From Methylomonas paludis (GTDB lineage: Bacteria > Pseudomonadota > Gammaproteobacteria > Methylococcales > Methylomonadaceae): a stretch of 64,000 bases of DNA. Location of the stretch: the NCBI RefSeq assembly GCF_018734325.1, contig NZ_CP073754.1, positions 1-64,000 on the forward strand. The letters run 5' to 3'. Of this stretch, positions 36,004 through 47,278 are shown piece by piece. Every line of letters begins with the position of its first letter. Positions within the stretch are counted from its first letter, which is position 1. Under the pieces are notes generated by a model. The model was not told the DNA's origin. It made no database searches and saw only the letters and a list, made by a program, of their open reading frames with translations. The position numbers were made by a program, and so were the translations under genes.

Positions 36004-36948
36004 ATGCGTTTAATCAGGGGTGTAAATCAATTAAAGCCGTTAAGCAGTGGTTGCTTGCTGACCATCGGCAATTTCGACGGGCTGCACTTGGGGCACCGTT
36101 TGGTTATCGAAAAACTTGCCGAGCACGGCAAACGCTTAAATCTGCCGACTGTGGTCATGATATTTGAACCGCAGCCTTTGGAATATTTTCTGGGTGATCA
36201 TGCACCATCGCGTCTGACCCGTTTACGTGAAAAAGTCATACAATTCGCCAAACTACCCATCGATAAATTATTGGTGGTACCGTTTAACCGTACTTTAGCA
36301 GATTATGATGCCGAACAATTTATCCGTGATATTCTGGTAGAGCGGCTGCGAGTAAAGTATCTGGTGGTAGGTGATGATTTTCATTTTGGCAAAGCCAGAC
36401 GCGGCAATTTTGATTTACTATTTCACCAGGGACTGGAATACGGTTTTCAGGTGGAAAATACCATGTCTCTGGAATTGGCCGGCCTGCGTATCAGCAGCAC
36501 ATTGATCCGAGATGCACTTATGGCCGGAAATCTGGAACAGGCACGCACCATGTTAGGCCGGGATTATTCAGTTTGTGGCCGGGTTGCCCACGGCGATAAA
36601 CGCGGCAGACAATTGGGTTTCCCCACCGCCAATGTGCAGATGTTTCGCAAGAACACCCCGGTAGCGGGTGTGTTTGCCGTGACCATGACTGGTTTGGATG
36701 GCAATGAATACCAGGGAGTGGCCAATGTCGGCACCCGGCCCACCATGACCGGCGATACCCAAGCCGTATTGGAAACCCACTTATTCGATTTTAATGCAGA
36801 TATATACGGTCGCTATGTAGAAATTCATTTCAAACAGAAAATCCGCGATGAAGTGCGGTTTGCCTCACTCTCGGCCTTGCAGGCACAAATTGAAAAAGAT
36901 GTGGCGATTAGTCGGGAGATTTTGAGTTTGAGCTTGCCACAGGCCTGA
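36004..36948 (+). CDS. ribF: Bifunctional riboflavin kinase/FAD synthetase
   Basis: This 314-residue enzyme makes FMN and FAD from riboflavin. The N-terminal FAD synthetase domain has TIGNFDGLHLGH (20-31) and ISSTLIRDAL. The C-terminal riboflavin kinase domain has GRVAHGDKRGRQLGFPTANV and GVANVGTRPT. The length is typical. In many gammaproteobacteria ribF is followed by ileS and lspA, but here the next gene, 282 bases away, is the first Wadjet gene. Confidence 0.96.
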   Translation: MRLIRGVNQLKPLSSGCLLTIGNFDGLHLGHRLVIEKLAEHGKRLNLPTVVMIFEPQPLEYFLGDHAPSRLTRLREKVIQFAKLPIDKLLVVPFNRTLADYDAEQFIRDILVERLRVKYLVVGDDFHFGKARRGNFDLLFHQGLEYGFQVENTMSLELAGLRISSTLIRDALMAGNLEQARTMLGRDYSVCGRVAHGDKRGRQLGFPTANVQMFRKNTPVAGVFAVTMTGLDGNEYQGVANVGTRPTMTGDTQAVLETHLFDFNADIYGRYVEIHFKQKIRDEVRFASLSALQAQIEKDVAISREILSLSLPQA

Positions 36949-37230
36949 AATATCGAACATCTTGCTTAATTGCTACTGATTATCTGTTAGTCTTGACTCA
37001 TAGCTTAGCGAAACCGCTTATTGTGGTCAATTACAGCTGTTCAACTTGTATTAGGCTTAATTTTTTTGCTAAATAGATAGTTGACCCCAGAAAGTGTGGT
37101 ATTTCAAGGCTTGGGCAGGTTTTAGTATTACTCAGTCGTACAGTGTTATTGTCATCAAGCAAATAACTGAATCAAGCAGTTTACTTATGACCATATTAAT
37201 CACCGAACCTGGGATTTTGGGATTTAATTA

Positions 37231-38691
37231 ATGAGTCTGGATTATGCTTCTCTCAACGCCTTGCGCAGCCATCATCCGGCCTGGCGTTTATTGCGCTCAG
37301 ATCATGCCCCGTTGGTGGCCGGTTTTCTGCATAGAGTGTTTATTACACCTAATTTACGTGTTATCGCAGCAGCGGATTTGATCGAAGCGTTGGAGGATGA
37401 GTTATATGTGTTACGCGATCAGTTTGCCGAGAATTTATTTCCAAAACCGGCTCAGGAATATTTGAACGAATGGGCGCATCCGGACAAAGGCTGGTTGCGT
37501 AAATTTTACCGACAGGATTCCGATGAAGTCCAATTCGATTTGACCCCGGCAGCCGAAAAAGCCATCGTTTGGTTGGACAGTTTGACTGAACGCCATTTTG
37601 TTGGCACCGAATCACGATTGTTAACCCTGTTTGCGCTGTTAAAACAAATCAGCGAGTACAGTGAAGCCGACCCGCAAAAGCGTATTGCCGAATTGCAACA
37701 AAAGCGGCAGGAAATAGATCGGGAAATAGCCAGAGTCCAGGCAGGAGATGTACCCGTACTGGATGATACTGCTTTGAAAGACCGCTTCCAGCAATTTACC
37801 CAAATCGCCCGTGAACTGCTAAGCGATTTTCGCGAAGTTGAGCATAATTTCCGCCTATTGGATAGGCGGGTGCGGGAAAGGATTGCGCTGTGGGAAGGCG
37901 GTAAAGGCGCCTTACTGGCGGAAATCATGGGGGAACACGATGCCATAGGTGATTCTGATCAAGGTCGCAGTTTCCGGGCATTTTGGGATTTTCTACTGTC
38001 CGGCCGCAGACAGGAAGAACTTAGCGGCTTATTGGAACAGGTACTGGGCCTGCCCGCCGTCCGGGAGTTGCAGCCCGATGCCCGATTACGTCGGATACAT
38101 TACGACTGGCTGGAAGCCGGCGAACATACTCAGCGTACAGTTGCGCAATTATCTCAGCAATTACGGCGTTTTCTGGACGACAAGGCCTGGCTGGAGAATC
38201 GCCGCATTATGGATATCTTGCGCGGTATTGAGACTAAGGCACTGGCTTTGCGCGATACCCCGCCAGGCGGCGAGCTCATGACGGTAGCCGATACGGTACC
38301 GCAATTTGACTTACCACTGGAAAGACCTTTATATAGTCCGGCCATAAAACCGCAGATAAGTGATATTCGCATCGAAAACGGTGAAGACAGTCTGGATGCC
38401 AGTGCTTTATATGCGCAAATCTACATTGATAAAGCTCAGTTGGCCAAACATGTACGGCAAAGCTTGCAAAACAGAACCCAGATCAGCCTGAAAGAACTGA
38501 TCGAACGCGCGCCATTACAACAAGGTCTGGCAGAATTAATCAGTTATTTGCAATTGGGCGGCGAGAGTTTTAATACTCTGGTGGTAGAAGACAGCCGCGA
38601 ACAAATAGTCTGGACGCTGGTGGATGCCGACCGGCAAATCCACCATAAGCGCGTCACTATGCCCAGAGTGATTTTTTTAAGGAAAGCCTAA
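37231..38691 (+). CDS. jetA: Wadjet type I subunit JetA (DUF3375)
   Basis: This 486-residue protein belongs to DUF3375, the JetA family of type I Wadjet systems, equivalent to the kleisin MukF/MksF. Its middle (about 145-240) is strongly charged and helical, as expected for a coiled-coil kleisin. The N-terminal winged-helix-like region starts SLDYASLNALRSHHPAWRLL. In the complex it bridges the two JetC ATPase heads. The gene begins the jetABCD operon; jetB follows after 2 bases. Its upstream gap of 282 bases shows no strong promoter. Confidence 0.9.
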   Translation: MSLDYASLNALRSHHPAWRLLRSDHAPLVAGFLHRVFITPNLRVIAAADLIEALEDELYVLRDQFAENLFPKPAQEYLNEWAHPDKGWLRKFYRQDSDEVQFDLTPAAEKAIVWLDSLTERHFVGTESRLLTLFALLKQISEYSEADPQKRIAELQQKRQEIDREIARVQAGDVPVLDDTALKDRFQQFTQIARELLSDFREVEHNFRLLDRRVRERIALWEGGKGALLAEIMGEHDAIGDSDQGRSFRAFWDFLLSGRRQEELSGLLEQVLGLPAVRELQPDARLRRIHYDWLEAGEHTQRTVAQLSQQLRRFLDDKAWLENRRIMDILRGIETKALALRDTPPGGELMTVADTVPQFDLPLERPLYSPAIKPQISDIRIENGEDSLDASALYAQIYIDKAQLAKHVRQSLQNRTQISLKELIERAPLQQGLAELISYLQLGGESFNTLVVEDSREQIVWTLVDADRQIHHKRVTMPRVIFLRKA

Positions 38692-38693
38692 TA

Positions 38694-39335
38694 ATGCATA
38701 CAGAACCCGCAGAATCACTAGCCGGTGCTCCGGCGGATTTATCGGTAGTGGTCATCAATTTGTTGAAAGGTGTGATACATCAGGAAAATGATAATCAGCT
38801 CTGGCAAGCCCTGTTCCAACTGCAATCCCGAGTGCGGGATTATTTAGCGGTGCTGGGACTGGAATTAATTCTGGATGAAGCCGAAGGTTACGCCTTTTTA
38901 CGCGCCCGTCAGCAAAACGAAGCCGATGATGTGCCGAAACTGCCGCGCTTGATTGCCCGGCGGCCCTTATCGTTTCCGGTTAGTCTGTTATTGGCGCTGT
39001 TGCGTAAAAAACTGGCTGAATTCGATGCCTTGGGCGGCGATACCCGCTTGGTATTAAGCCGTGATGAAATCGTGGATCTGGTGCGGGTGTTCCTGCCGGA
39101 CAGCAGTAATGAAGCCAGGCTGATCGATCAAATTGAAACGCATATCAATAAAATTGTGGAATTGGGCTTTTTACGCCGGCTCACTCCAAAATCAACGGCG
39201 CACAACGCCGCTTATGAAGTAAAGCGTATTTTAAAAGCCTATATTGATGCGCTCTGGCTGGCGGAACTGGATGAGCGTTTAGCCGCCTATCAGGCCCAAT
39301 TAAGCAGCAACCCCGGAGTGGCTGATCATGATTAG
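38694..39335 (+). CDS. jetB: Wadjet type I subunit JetB (DUF4194)
   Basis: This 213-residue protein is a DUF4194 member, the JetB or MukE/KITE-like subunit of type I Wadjet. KITE proteins bind the kleisin and help the complex hold DNA. Visible stretches include [21 protein letters not shown] and [20 protein letters not shown]. It starts 2 bases after jetA and overlaps jetC by 8 bases, so stoichiometric translation is likely. Confidence 0.9.
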   Translation: MHTEPAESLAGAPADLSVVVINLLKGVIHQENDNQLWQALFQLQSRVRDYLAVLGLELILDEAEGYAFLRARQQNEADDVPKLPRLIARRPLSFPVSLLLALLRKKLAEFDALGGDTRLVLSRDEIVDLVRVFLPDSSNEARLIDQIETHINKIVELGFLRRLTPKSTAHNAAYEVKRILKAYIDALWLAELDERLAAYQAQLSSNPGVADHD

Positions 39336-42300
39336 TCAGGATACTTTGCCGCTGGATTTTGATGTGCCGGAAGCTTTGACCGGCTTTCGCTTAAAACGTC
39401 TGGAAGTGTTTAACTGGGGTACTTTTGACCAACACCTTTGGACGTTGGAACTGGACGGCAAAAACGGCTTGCTGACCGGGGACATCGGTTCCGGAAAATC
39501 CACATTGGTCGATGCCATCACCACCTTACTAGTGCCGGCCCATCGTATCGCCTATAACAAAGCTGCAGGCGCGGAAGCCAAAGAACGTAATTTGCGTTCC
39601 TATGTATTGGGCCATTATAAATCCGAGCGTAACGAAGTCACCGGCACCGCTAAGCCGGTCAGTCTCAGAGATAATAATAGTTATTCGGTGATATTGGGCG
39701 TGTTTCATAATGCCGGATATCAACAAACCGTAACATTGGCTCAGGTGTTCTGGATTAAAGACAGCCAAGGCCAGCCGGCGCGGTTTTATGTGTGTGCCGA
39801 GCGCGAACTAGGCATAGCCAAAGACTTCAGTCAGTTTGGCACCGATATTGGTCAGCTCAGAAAAAGATTAAGAAATGCCGGCGTAGAAGTGGAAGACAGT
39901 TTTCCACAATATGCCGCCTGGTTTAGACGCCGGTTTGGGATTAATAACGAGCAGGCCCTGGAATTGTTTCACCAAACCGTTTCCATGAAATCGGTGGGCA
40001 ATTTAACCGAGTTTGTTCGCAGTCACATGCTGGAACCGTTTGATGTGCAACCGCGCATCAATGCCTTAATCAGCCATTTTGACGACCTTAATCGCGCCCA
40101 TGAAGCGGTGTTGCGCGCCAAACGTCAGGTCGAACTGCTGACACCGCTGGTGGCCGACACCGAGCGCCATACCCAATTGCTCCAGTATATCGACCAACTG
40201 CGGCAGTATCGCGAGTGTTTACGTCCGTATTTTGCCGGTTTAAAACTGAATTTAATCGATAAACGTCTGTTGAACTTGATTGAGGAATGGGACAGAGCTC
40301 ATCATCAGGTTAGTCGTCTGGAAGAACGCCGCTTGAAACAGAGTATGGAACTTGATGAATTAAAACAGGCCATCGCCGAAAATGGCGGTGACCGTCTGCA
40401 ACGGCTGGCGGCGGAAATCAAAAGTAAAGAACAGGATTACAGCAAGCGTAAGCTGCGTGCCGACCGTTATGTGGAATTATTAAGCCAAATCAAGCAGTCC
40501 AGCCCCACTAGCGAAGCAGGTTTTTTGACGCAGCGCAGCCAATTTATAGCTCAGAGTGCTACATTAAAAGCTCAAAGCGCGGACCTGGAAAATCAGGAAC
40601 GTGAGCTGGATTTTGTTTTTCGTCAGGATAGAGAAAAACATCGGCTGCTGCTGAATGAAATAGACAGCCTGAAAGCCCGGCGCAGTAACATCCCTGCCGA
40701 ACAAATCACCATGCGTAGCGCCATATGCCAGGCTTTGGGGCTTACTGAAGCGGAAATACCTTTTGTAGGCGAATTATTGCAAATTCGCGAAGATCAGCGC
40801 GATTGGGAAGGGGCAGCCGAACGCTTGCTGCGCGGTTTTGGTTTATCCCTGCTGGTACCGGAAAGCCATTATCGTCAGGTTGCCGAATGGGTGGATAAAA
40901 CCCATTTAAAAAGCCGGCTGGTGTACTTCCGAGTCTTGGCAAACCAGCGTAGTGAGCTGTTAAATCTGCACCCGGATTCCCTGGTGCGTAAACTCACCAT
41001 TAAACCGGATTCCCCACATTACGAATGGTTGGAACGCAGTTTGGCACAACGTTTTGATGTGGCTTGCTGCAGCAGTCAGGAACAATTCCGCCGGGAAAGG
41101 CAAGCGATTACCCAGGCCGGACAAATAAAAGCCGTGGATAGGCACGACAAAGATGATCGTTTCCGGATTGATGACCGCAGCCGCTATGTGTTGGGCTGGG
41201 ATAATCAGGCCAAGCTCGATGCTTTGAGCCGTCAGGCTCGGCAACTGGAGCAAGCGCTGGCCGATACCGGTGTGCGCATTAGTAGTCTGCAAAATCAGCG
41301 TAAAACTCTGCTTATGCAACGGGAAGCGCTCACCAAACTTGAGGAGTTTCAGGACTTTTATGAGCTGGACTGGGCTGCAGTGGCGGCGGAAATCGCCGCT
41401 TTGCAGGAAGAAAAACAGCGGTTGGAATCGGCTTCCGATGTCCTGAAACAATTGAACGGGCGCATGCAGCAAGTCATTGCCGTTCTGGCCGATACCGAAA
41501 CAGAACTGGATGCCCAAAAAGACCGTCGCTCCAAAGCTGAACAAAAAAAACAGGATGCCGAAAATTTGCACCAGGACGTACAGCGTATTCTGGCCGAGTC
41601 TGCCGAAACGGTTTTTTTAATCGAGCAAATGGATGCCATGCGTCTGGAGGCGCTAAAAGAGCATCAATTGACTGTGGAATCTTGCGACAATTACGAACGC
41701 GATATGCGGAACTGGTTGCAGACCCGGCTGGACAGCGAGAATCGCAAACTGGCGCAACTGGCGGAAAAAATCATCAAAGCCATGTCGTTTTTCATGGATG
41801 AATTCAAATTGGAAACCCAGGAAATGGATGCCAGTATTGCAGCGGCATTTGAGTTTCGCAATTTGCTGACTAAATTGGCTGCCGATGACTTACCTCGTTT
41901 TGAATCCCGCTTCAAAGAATTATTGAATGTAAATACCATCAACGAAATTGCCAATTTTAACGCGCAATTGGCTAAAGAACGCGAAATCATTAAAGACAAA
42001 ATCGCCCGCATAAATGAATCTTTAAACCAGATTGATTACAATCCGGGCCGCTATATCGTACTGGAATCCTTACCCAGTGCCGATGCCGATATTCGCGATT
42101 TTCAAACCGAATTAAGGCTTTGTACCGAAGGCAGTTTAACGGGTTCCGATGATGCTCAATATTCCGAAGCCAAGTTTTTACAGGTTAAACAAATTATTGA
42201 CCGATTTCGCGGTCGCGAAGGCTTGACCGAACAGGACAAACGCTGGACCGCAAAAGTCAGTGATGTGCGTAATGCCTTTGTGTTTGGGGCCAGCGAACGC

Positions 42301-42693
42301 TGGCGCGAAGACGGCAGCGAGCATGAACATTATTCCGATTCCGGCGGCAAATCCGGTGGTCAAAAAGAAAAACTGGCCTACACTATTTTGGCTGCCAGTC
42401 TGGCCTTTCAATTCGGCCTGGAGTGGGGCGAAACCCGCTCCCGAACCTTCCGCTTTGTGGTGATAGATGAAGCCTTTGGCCGGGGTTCCGACGAATCCGC
42501 TCAATATGGCTTAAAGCTGTTTAATCAGCTCAACCTGCAATTGCTGATTGTCACGCCCTTACAGAAAATCCACATCATCGAACCGTATGTGGCCAGTGTC
42601 GGTTATGTCCAAAATGAGCAGGGTCGTTCCTCCAAAATCAGGAATTTGAGTATCGAAGAATACCAGGCGGAAAAAGCAGAGTCTACTGCATGA
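39328..42693 (+). CDS. jetC: Wadjet type I SMC-like ATPase JetC
   Basis: This 1121-residue SMC/MukB-like ATPase has Walker A GDIGSGKS (51-58), long coiled-coil arms (about 290-490 and 660-960) around a central hinge-like segment, the ABC signature SGGKSGGQ (1005-1012) and Walker B FVVIDEAF (1043-1050). JetC extrudes DNA loops using ATP, and this lets the Wadjet complex sense small circular plasmids. All ATPase motifs are intact, so the system appears functional. It overlaps jetB by 8 bases and jetD by 4 bases. Confidence 0.93.
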   Translation: MISQDTLPLDFDVPEALTGFRLKRLEVFNWGTFDQHLWTLELDGKNGLLTGDIGSGKSTLVDAITTLLVPAHRIAYNKAAGAEAKERNLRSYVLGHYKSERNEVTGTAKPVSLRDNNSYSVILGVFHNAGYQQTVTLAQVFWIKDSQGQPARFYVCAERELGIAKDFSQFGTDIGQLRKRLRNAGVEVEDSFPQYAAWFRRRFGINNEQALELFHQTVSMKSVGNLTEFVRSHMLEPFDVQPRINALISHFDDLNRAHEAVLRAKRQVELLTPLVADTERHTQLLQYIDQLRQYRECLRPYFAGLKLNLIDKRLLNLIEEWDRAHHQVSRLEERRLKQSMELDELKQAIAENGGDRLQRLAAEIKSKEQDYSKRKLRADRYVELLSQIKQSSPTSEAGFLTQRSQFIAQSATLKAQSADLENQERELDFVFRQDREKHRLLLNEIDSLKARRSNIPAEQITMRSAICQALGLTEAEIPFVGELLQIREDQRDWEGAAERLLRGFGLSLLVPESHYRQVAEWVDKTHLKSRLVYFRVLANQRSELLNLHPDSLVRKLTIKPDSPHYEWLERSLAQRFDVACCSSQEQFRRERQAITQAGQIKAVDRHDKDDRFRIDDRSRYVLGWDNQAKLDALSRQARQLEQALADTGVRISSLQNQRKTLLMQREALTKLEEFQDFYELDWAAVAAEIAALQEEKQRLESASDVLKQLNGRMQQVIAVLADTETELDAQKDRRSKAEQKKQDAENLHQDVQRILAESAETVFLIEQMDAMRLEALKEHQLTVESCDNYERDMRNWLQTRLDSENRKLAQLAEKIIKAMSFFMDEFKLETQEMDASIAAAFEFRNLLTKLAADDLPRFESRFKELLNVNTINEIANFNAQLAKEREIIKDKIARINESLNQIDYNPGRYIVLESLPSADADIRDFQTELRLCTEGSLTGSDDAQYSEAKFLQVKQIIDRFRGREGLTEQDKRWTAKVSDVRNAFVFGASERWREDGSEHEHYSDSGGKSGGQKEKLAYTILAASLAFQFGLEWGETRSRTFRFVVIDEAFGRGSDESAQYGLKLFNQLNLQLLIVTPLQKIHIIEPYVASVGYVQNEQGRSSKIRNLSIEEYQAEKAESTA

Positions 42694-43859
42694 GTTGGAC
42701 CACACCCGCTGACTTGCGTCGCCAAATCTTAGTTCTGTGGCAGAAAGGCATTATTCTGGCGGAAGTAGTCAATGGCACCGATCTGTTTCCCAAGCGCTTG
42801 TCATTAAAAACCCCTAATGCTGCCGAAATGTTGGCTCGTTTTGATGAGGTTAGAGCCTGGATACAGGCAGTCAACAAACAAGCACATATTCGCGTGGTCA
42901 TGCGCGAAACCCAACACCGACAACTGGGCAGCAATTTAATGCCTGCCGAAGTCTGGCTGGATAGCGCGGAAGCCGCCGCCGCGCTAATCGATATGCAAAA
43001 ACCCTTACGCCGCTTCCGGCAACTGCTTATGCAAACCGAGGCCCGCTTGCCGGCAGTGCGAAGCTGGCTGGGCAAGCGCCCACTGGTTGCGCTGGAACTG
43101 GCCGAAGTCTGGCCGCAACTGCTGGAGGTGACCGCCTGGGTGCAGGAACATCCCCAACCCGGTATTTACCTAAGACAAATTGATGTCCCCGGTGTCCACA
43201 GCAAATTTGTCGAAGCGCATCGCAGCATTTTGCAGGAATTGTTGGATCTGGTTCTGCCTGCTGAACACATCACTGCGAGCGTCAGCCGATTTAACCGCCG
43301 TTACGGTTTTTTAGACAAACCGGAACGTATCCGCTTCAGGGTGCTGGATGACAACATAGGCTTATTTTCTGGCCTGCACCAGCCTGATGTCAGCCTGGAT
43401 GTGACAAACTTTGCCGCATTGCGCGGCAACATCCGACTGGTGTTCATTACCGAAAACGAAATCAACTTTCTGGCATTTCCGCCACAGCCCCAGGCCATTG
43501 TTATCTTTGGTGGCGGCTATGGCTTTGCGGCGCTCAGCACAGCCGCCTGGCTGCAGCAATGCCAAATAAGCTATTGGGGAGACATAGACACCCACGGCTT
43601 TGCTATCCTCTCCCAATTGCGGGCTTATTTCCCGCAGGTAAAATCCCTGCTGATGGACAGAAGCACATTGTTAAATTTTTCGGCAATGTGGGGCCACGAA
43701 GCCAAACCCATCAACTACGATCTGCCGCATTTGACCAGCGACGAACAAAGTCTGTACGACGATTTACGCGATAACCGCATTCAGCCAAATTTAAGGCTGG
43801 AGCAGGAGCGGATAGGATTTGAGTGGGTGTTGGAGAAGATTGGAGAAATTAGTCCTTAG
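42690..43859 (+). CDS. jetD: Wadjet nuclease subunit JetD (DUF3322/DUF2220)
   Basis: This 389-residue protein has an N-terminal DUF3322 region (about 1-180) and a C-terminal toprim-like DUF2220 region (about 220-385) related to topoisomerase VI subunit A. The acidic metal site appears in [10 protein letters not shown], with D298 and D300, after the GGGYGFAAL loop. JetD cleaves closed circular DNA once loop extrusion by JetABC is complete. The start overlaps jetC by ATGA. It closes the operon, and no further defence gene follows. Confidence 0.92.
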   Translation: MSWTTPADLRRQILVLWQKGIILAEVVNGTDLFPKRLSLKTPNAAEMLARFDEVRAWIQAVNKQAHIRVVMRETQHRQLGSNLMPAEVWLDSAEAAAALIDMQKPLRRFRQLLMQTEARLPAVRSWLGKRPLVALELAEVWPQLLEVTAWVQEHPQPGIYLRQIDVPGVHSKFVEAHRSILQELLDLVLPAEHITASVSRFNRRYGFLDKPERIRFRVLDDNIGLFSGLHQPDVSLDVTNFAALRGNIRLVFITENEINFLAFPPQPQAIVIFGGGYGFAALSTAAWLQQCQISYWGDIDTHGFAILSQLRAYFPQVKSLLMDRSTLLNFSAMWGHEAKPINYDLPHLTSDEQSLYDDLRDNRIQPNLRLEQERIGFEWVLEKIGEISP

Positions 43860-44121
43860 CAGGTTTTTAGGTAACATATTGATTAAACTTAAAATATCTG
43901 GTAGTAGCCGTGGCTGAGCACGTGCTTGGCAGTTATTCGGTGGTCTTTAATTGATTAGCGATAATCAATATTTTATAAGTATCTGCAAAGTCCAATTCTT
44001 TATGGTCTATTGAGATTGCAGGAATTCAACTTAGGTGTAGAATCGCTACCAAAATTGATTAATTACTTATGTTTTTGCTAGTAATTTGGATAATAACGAT
44101 GGCTTAAGTTGGTGAAATTAA

Positions 44122-46455
44122 ATGACTGATACGCATAATTCGGACAAGTTGCATGGGCACCAACTGGAATGTTGCGGAGAAATTTTAAATAATATTGCCG
44201 ATGCCGTCATCGCTACCAATACTGCCGGCAACATAACATTCCTTAATTCAGCGGCAGAACGGCTAATAGGCTGGAAATCAGCCCAGCTACTTGGCACAGA
44301 GCTGGATCAGGCTTTAAATAATTTCATCGCAACCGATCTTCTTGCCTCAGAAAATATCATCAAGCATGTCGTTCATGGTGGACATACCTTAAATTATCCA
44401 AATCATTGGCCGTTAAGTACGGCTGATGGTGAGGAAATAGTCGTCGCAGCCAAGATTATTCCTATGACTGGCGCCTGTGCCACTTCAGTAGGAGCGGTGC
44501 TGATTTTACAAGATGTTAGTTGCGGCAAATTGGCCGAACATAGCCTGAACATCAATCAAAAAAATCTCAGCCTGTTAATTAAGCACGCCCCGGTAGCCAT
44601 CGCCATTTTTGATCAAAACATGTGCTATCTAGCCACCAGCCAACGCTGGATGACAGACTACAATTTGCACAGACAAGTGCTAGGCCTTTCACATTATGAA
44701 GTATTCCCGGAAATTTCCGAGCATTGGCGGGAAATACATCGCCGGGCGCTGAGGGGGGAAATCATAATTAATGATGAAGACCATTTTCAGCGTCTGGACG
44801 GCAGCCACCAATGGTTGCGCTGGGAGGTTGGACCCTGGTACGACGAAACCGGGGCAATTGGTGGAATTATGATGCTAACCAAAGACATCACTGATCGTAA
44901 AAATGCCGAAGAAGATGCGGTGGTAAGCCGGTTAACCTTAAATGCCGCATTGGCCAGCATGAGCGATGCGGTGTTGATTTCTGATACTAGCGGCAAGTTT
45001 GTTGAATTTAATGAAGCCTTTGCCACGTTTCACCGTTTCAATAACAAGGCTGAATGCGCAAAAAACCTGGCTGAATATCCCACCATCCTGGAAGTGTTTA
45101 TGGCCAACGGCGAAGCCGCACCCTTGGATCAGTGGGCGGTACCCAGAGCCTTGCGCGGCGAAATAATGGCCGGTGTCGAATATATCATTCGCCGCAAGGA
45201 TACCGGGGAGTCCTGGATAGGCAATTATAGCTTTGCGCCTATCCGCAATGGCGCAGGCTTAATTATTGGTTCGGTAGTTACTGGGCGCGATGTTACCGAG
45301 CAGCGCCAAATTGAAAATGCCTTGCGTGCCAGTGAACAGCGTCTGGCCGGTATGGTTAATACCGCCACCGATGCCATTATCACCATCGATGAACATCAGC
45401 TGATTTGTTTGTTCAATCCGGCCGCCGAGCAAATATTTGGCATCAGCATAGCCGAAGCATTGGGACAACCCATAACCCGATTGATGCCGGAGTCTTTTCG
45501 GCAGATACATGCCGATTATGTGCGCAATTTTGCTGCAACCGGAACCAGTTCACGGCTGAAGGTGCCTACAGCCAAAGTGATTGGTTTGCGTGCCAGCGGT
45601 GAAGAATTTCCTATCGAAGCCTCAATTTCACAGATCGAGTTACCGGAAGGCAAATTGTATACCGTGATTTTACGCGACATTACAGAGCGGGAACTGAGTG
45701 CTCAAGCCCAAAAATCGGCAGAACAACGCATCAATGAGCAGCGTATGCAGTTGGAGGAAGCTCAGCGTCATCAGATAGCCCGCCAAACTGCCGCTGCAAT
45801 TGCCCATGAACTTAATCAGCCGCTAACTGCCATTGCCTCCTATACCGCTGTCGCCTTACAACTGTTGGCAGTGGGAGGCTATGAGGAGTCCACGTTAATA
45901 TATGCACTGGAGAATGCCGAACGTCAGGCTCATCGGGCTGGTCAGGTAATGCACGAATTGCTGTCTTTGTTGCATAAAGATGAAAGTATCATCGAGCCGT
46001 GCAATATTGAACAAATCGTAGATGATACCATCAGCATTTTTGTGGCAAATGCCGAGTTTGATCAGATCAAACTGGTCAGGCGAATTAACCCTGGACTATT
46101 ATTGGTGCTGGCTAATCGCTTGCAAATTCAGAAAGTGCTGGTCAATTTAATCGGCAACGCCCTGCAAGCTATGCAGGACATCGTACAACAAAATCCGCAA
46201 ATTATTCTGACAGTTGCCCCCATGCCTGCAAATGAGGCCATGTTGCAAGTTTCTATTTCTGATACGGGAAAAGGTTTTGCCGATCAGGATGCACAATTAC
46301 TGTTTCAGCCGTTTTACACCACTAAAGCGACTGGCCTGGGGATGGGTTTAGCCATTTGTCGAGCCATCATCGAAGCCCATACCGGTAAACTTTGGGCAGA
46401 ACCCAACCCTGGGCAAGGCGCCAGTTTTCATTTTACATTACCATTTGTATCATGA
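44122..46455 (+). CDS. Multi-PAS sensor histidine kinase
   Basis: This 777-residue protein has no membrane helix and should be cytosolic. Four PAS domains follow one another (about 15-135, 145-265, 270-395 and 400-520), then a helical linker, HisKA with phosphoacceptor H562 in AAAIAHELNQPL, and a HATPase with N box NLIGNALQAM, G1 SDTGKGFA and G2 GLGMGLAI. The HELNQPL box and general layout match FixL-type kinases, but a heme ligand cannot be confirmed from the sequence. It overlaps its response regulator by ATGA. The signal could be redox, oxygen or a small ligand. Confidence 0.9.
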   Translation: MTDTHNSDKLHGHQLECCGEILNNIADAVIATNTAGNITFLNSAAERLIGWKSAQLLGTELDQALNNFIATDLLASENIIKHVVHGGHTLNYPNHWPLSTADGEEIVVAAKIIPMTGACATSVGAVLILQDVSCGKLAEHSLNINQKNLSLLIKHAPVAIAIFDQNMCYLATSQRWMTDYNLHRQVLGLSHYEVFPEISEHWREIHRRALRGEIIINDEDHFQRLDGSHQWLRWEVGPWYDETGAIGGIMMLTKDITDRKNAEEDAVVSRLTLNAALASMSDAVLISDTSGKFVEFNEAFATFHRFNNKAECAKNLAEYPTILEVFMANGEAAPLDQWAVPRALRGEIMAGVEYIIRRKDTGESWIGNYSFAPIRNGAGLIIGSVVTGRDVTEQRQIENALRASEQRLAGMVNTATDAIITIDEHQLICLFNPAAEQIFGISIAEALGQPITRLMPESFRQIHADYVRNFAATGTSSRLKVPTAKVIGLRASGEEFPIEASISQIELPEGKLYTVILRDITERELSAQAQKSAEQRINEQRMQLEEAQRHQIARQTAAAIAHELNQPLTAIASYTAVALQLLAVGGYEESTLIYALENAERQAHRAGQVMHELLSLLHKDESIIEPCNIEQIVDDTISIFVANAEFDQIKLVRRINPGLLLVLANRLQIQKVLVNLIGNALQAMQDIVQQNPQIILTVAPMPANEAMLQVSISDTGKGFADQDAQLLFQPFYTTKATGLGMGLAICRAIIEAHTGKLWAEPNPGQGASFHFTLPFVS

Positions 46456-47057
46456 ATGCCTTACCGATAGTTTATTTAGTTGATGATGATGCAGCCGTGC
46501 GAGACAGTTTAACTTTGTTGATCAAGACTGCTGGACTCAACGTTGCGGCCTATAGCGGTGCCGAGGAGTTTCTGGCGGCTTATCGCCCGGATCGGGCTGC
46601 TTGTCTGGTGCTGGATTTAAGTATGCCCGGCATGAGCGGAACCGAGCTGCAAGCGGAGTTGGCGCGGCGCAATTTGTGTTTGCCGATTATTTTTTTGAGC
46701 GCTCATGGCGATATTCCCACCACAGTACGTGCCATTCAGGCTGGCGCCGTGGATTTTCTCACAAAACCGGTTCAAGCCCAGTTATTGCTGGAAATCATCC
46801 AGGCTGCCATTATTCAGGATGTGCGTCGCCGCGAACGCAGTCCGTCCAGTGCAGAAGACAGCTTGTCTAAACTCACCCCACGTGAGCAGGAAATTGCCAT
46901 ATTGCTTATCTCTGGTAGCACCAACAAAGAAATAGCCCGGCATTTGGGCATCAGTCCGCGTACCGTAGAAAACCATAGGGCCAGAGTCATGGAAAAAACG
47001 CATGCTGGTAATCTGATTGAATTGGCCAGACTTATCGAAACGCAAAATCTTGCATAG
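46452..47057 (+). CDS. FixJ/NarL-family response regulator
   Basis: This 201-residue regulator has a receiver domain (acidic pocket YLVDDDAAV, phosphoacceptor D55 in LVLDLSMPGMSG, conserved Lys in LTKP) and a C-terminal LuxR-type helix-turn-helix (LTPREQEIAILLISGSTNKE, positions about 137-156, then RTVENHRARVMEK). I chose the ATG at 46452, which overlaps the kinase stop by ATGA. It should activate target genes once phosphorylated by the upstream kinase. A perfect palindrome overlaps its stop codon and may be a binding site for it. Confidence 0.93.
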   Translation: MNALPIVYLVDDDAAVRDSLTLLIKTAGLNVAAYSGAEEFLAAYRPDRAACLVLDLSMPGMSGTELQAELARRNLCLPIIFLSAHGDIPTTVRAIQAGAVDFLTKPVQAQLLLEIIQAAIIQDVRRRERSPSSAEDSLSKLTPREQEIAILLISGSTNKEIARHLGISPRTVENHRARVMEKTHAGNLIELARLIETQNLA

Positions 47058-47076
47058 GTATAAATACCTAGGGGTA
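47055..47076. promoter_or_regulatory. Palindrome TAGGTATAAATACCTA, possible regulator site
   Basis: TAGGTAT (47055-47061) and ATACCTA (47064-47070) are perfect inverted halves around AA, starting at the regulator stop codon. GGGGTA follows, so the minus strand reads TACCCCT, a NarL-like heptamer. Binding by the adjacent regulator is inference. Confidence 0.4.
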
Positions 47077-47278
47077 AGCACGGATTGTTAAGCACCGCAT
47101 CTTGAACTTAAATGGTAAAGCTGTTCGCAGTCAAACCGACACAATTAGTCGATTAAGCAGAAAGCCGACAAATCGGCAGATAAAACCTGACAGCTTAACA
47201 TGGGCATAAACCTCGGCTAACGCACCTTGATAAGCTAAGTCACCTTATAAAATCTGATATGGAATGTGGGGCTTAAAA

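Noticed and set aside
43951-43968. TTGAT...ATCAA inverted repeat before the PAS kinase, resembling an FNR/Anr box
   Set aside because: The half-sites are 8 bases apart instead of 4, so it does not fit an FNR site. It remains a 7-bp inverted repeat (TTGATTA/TAATCAA) without assigned role.
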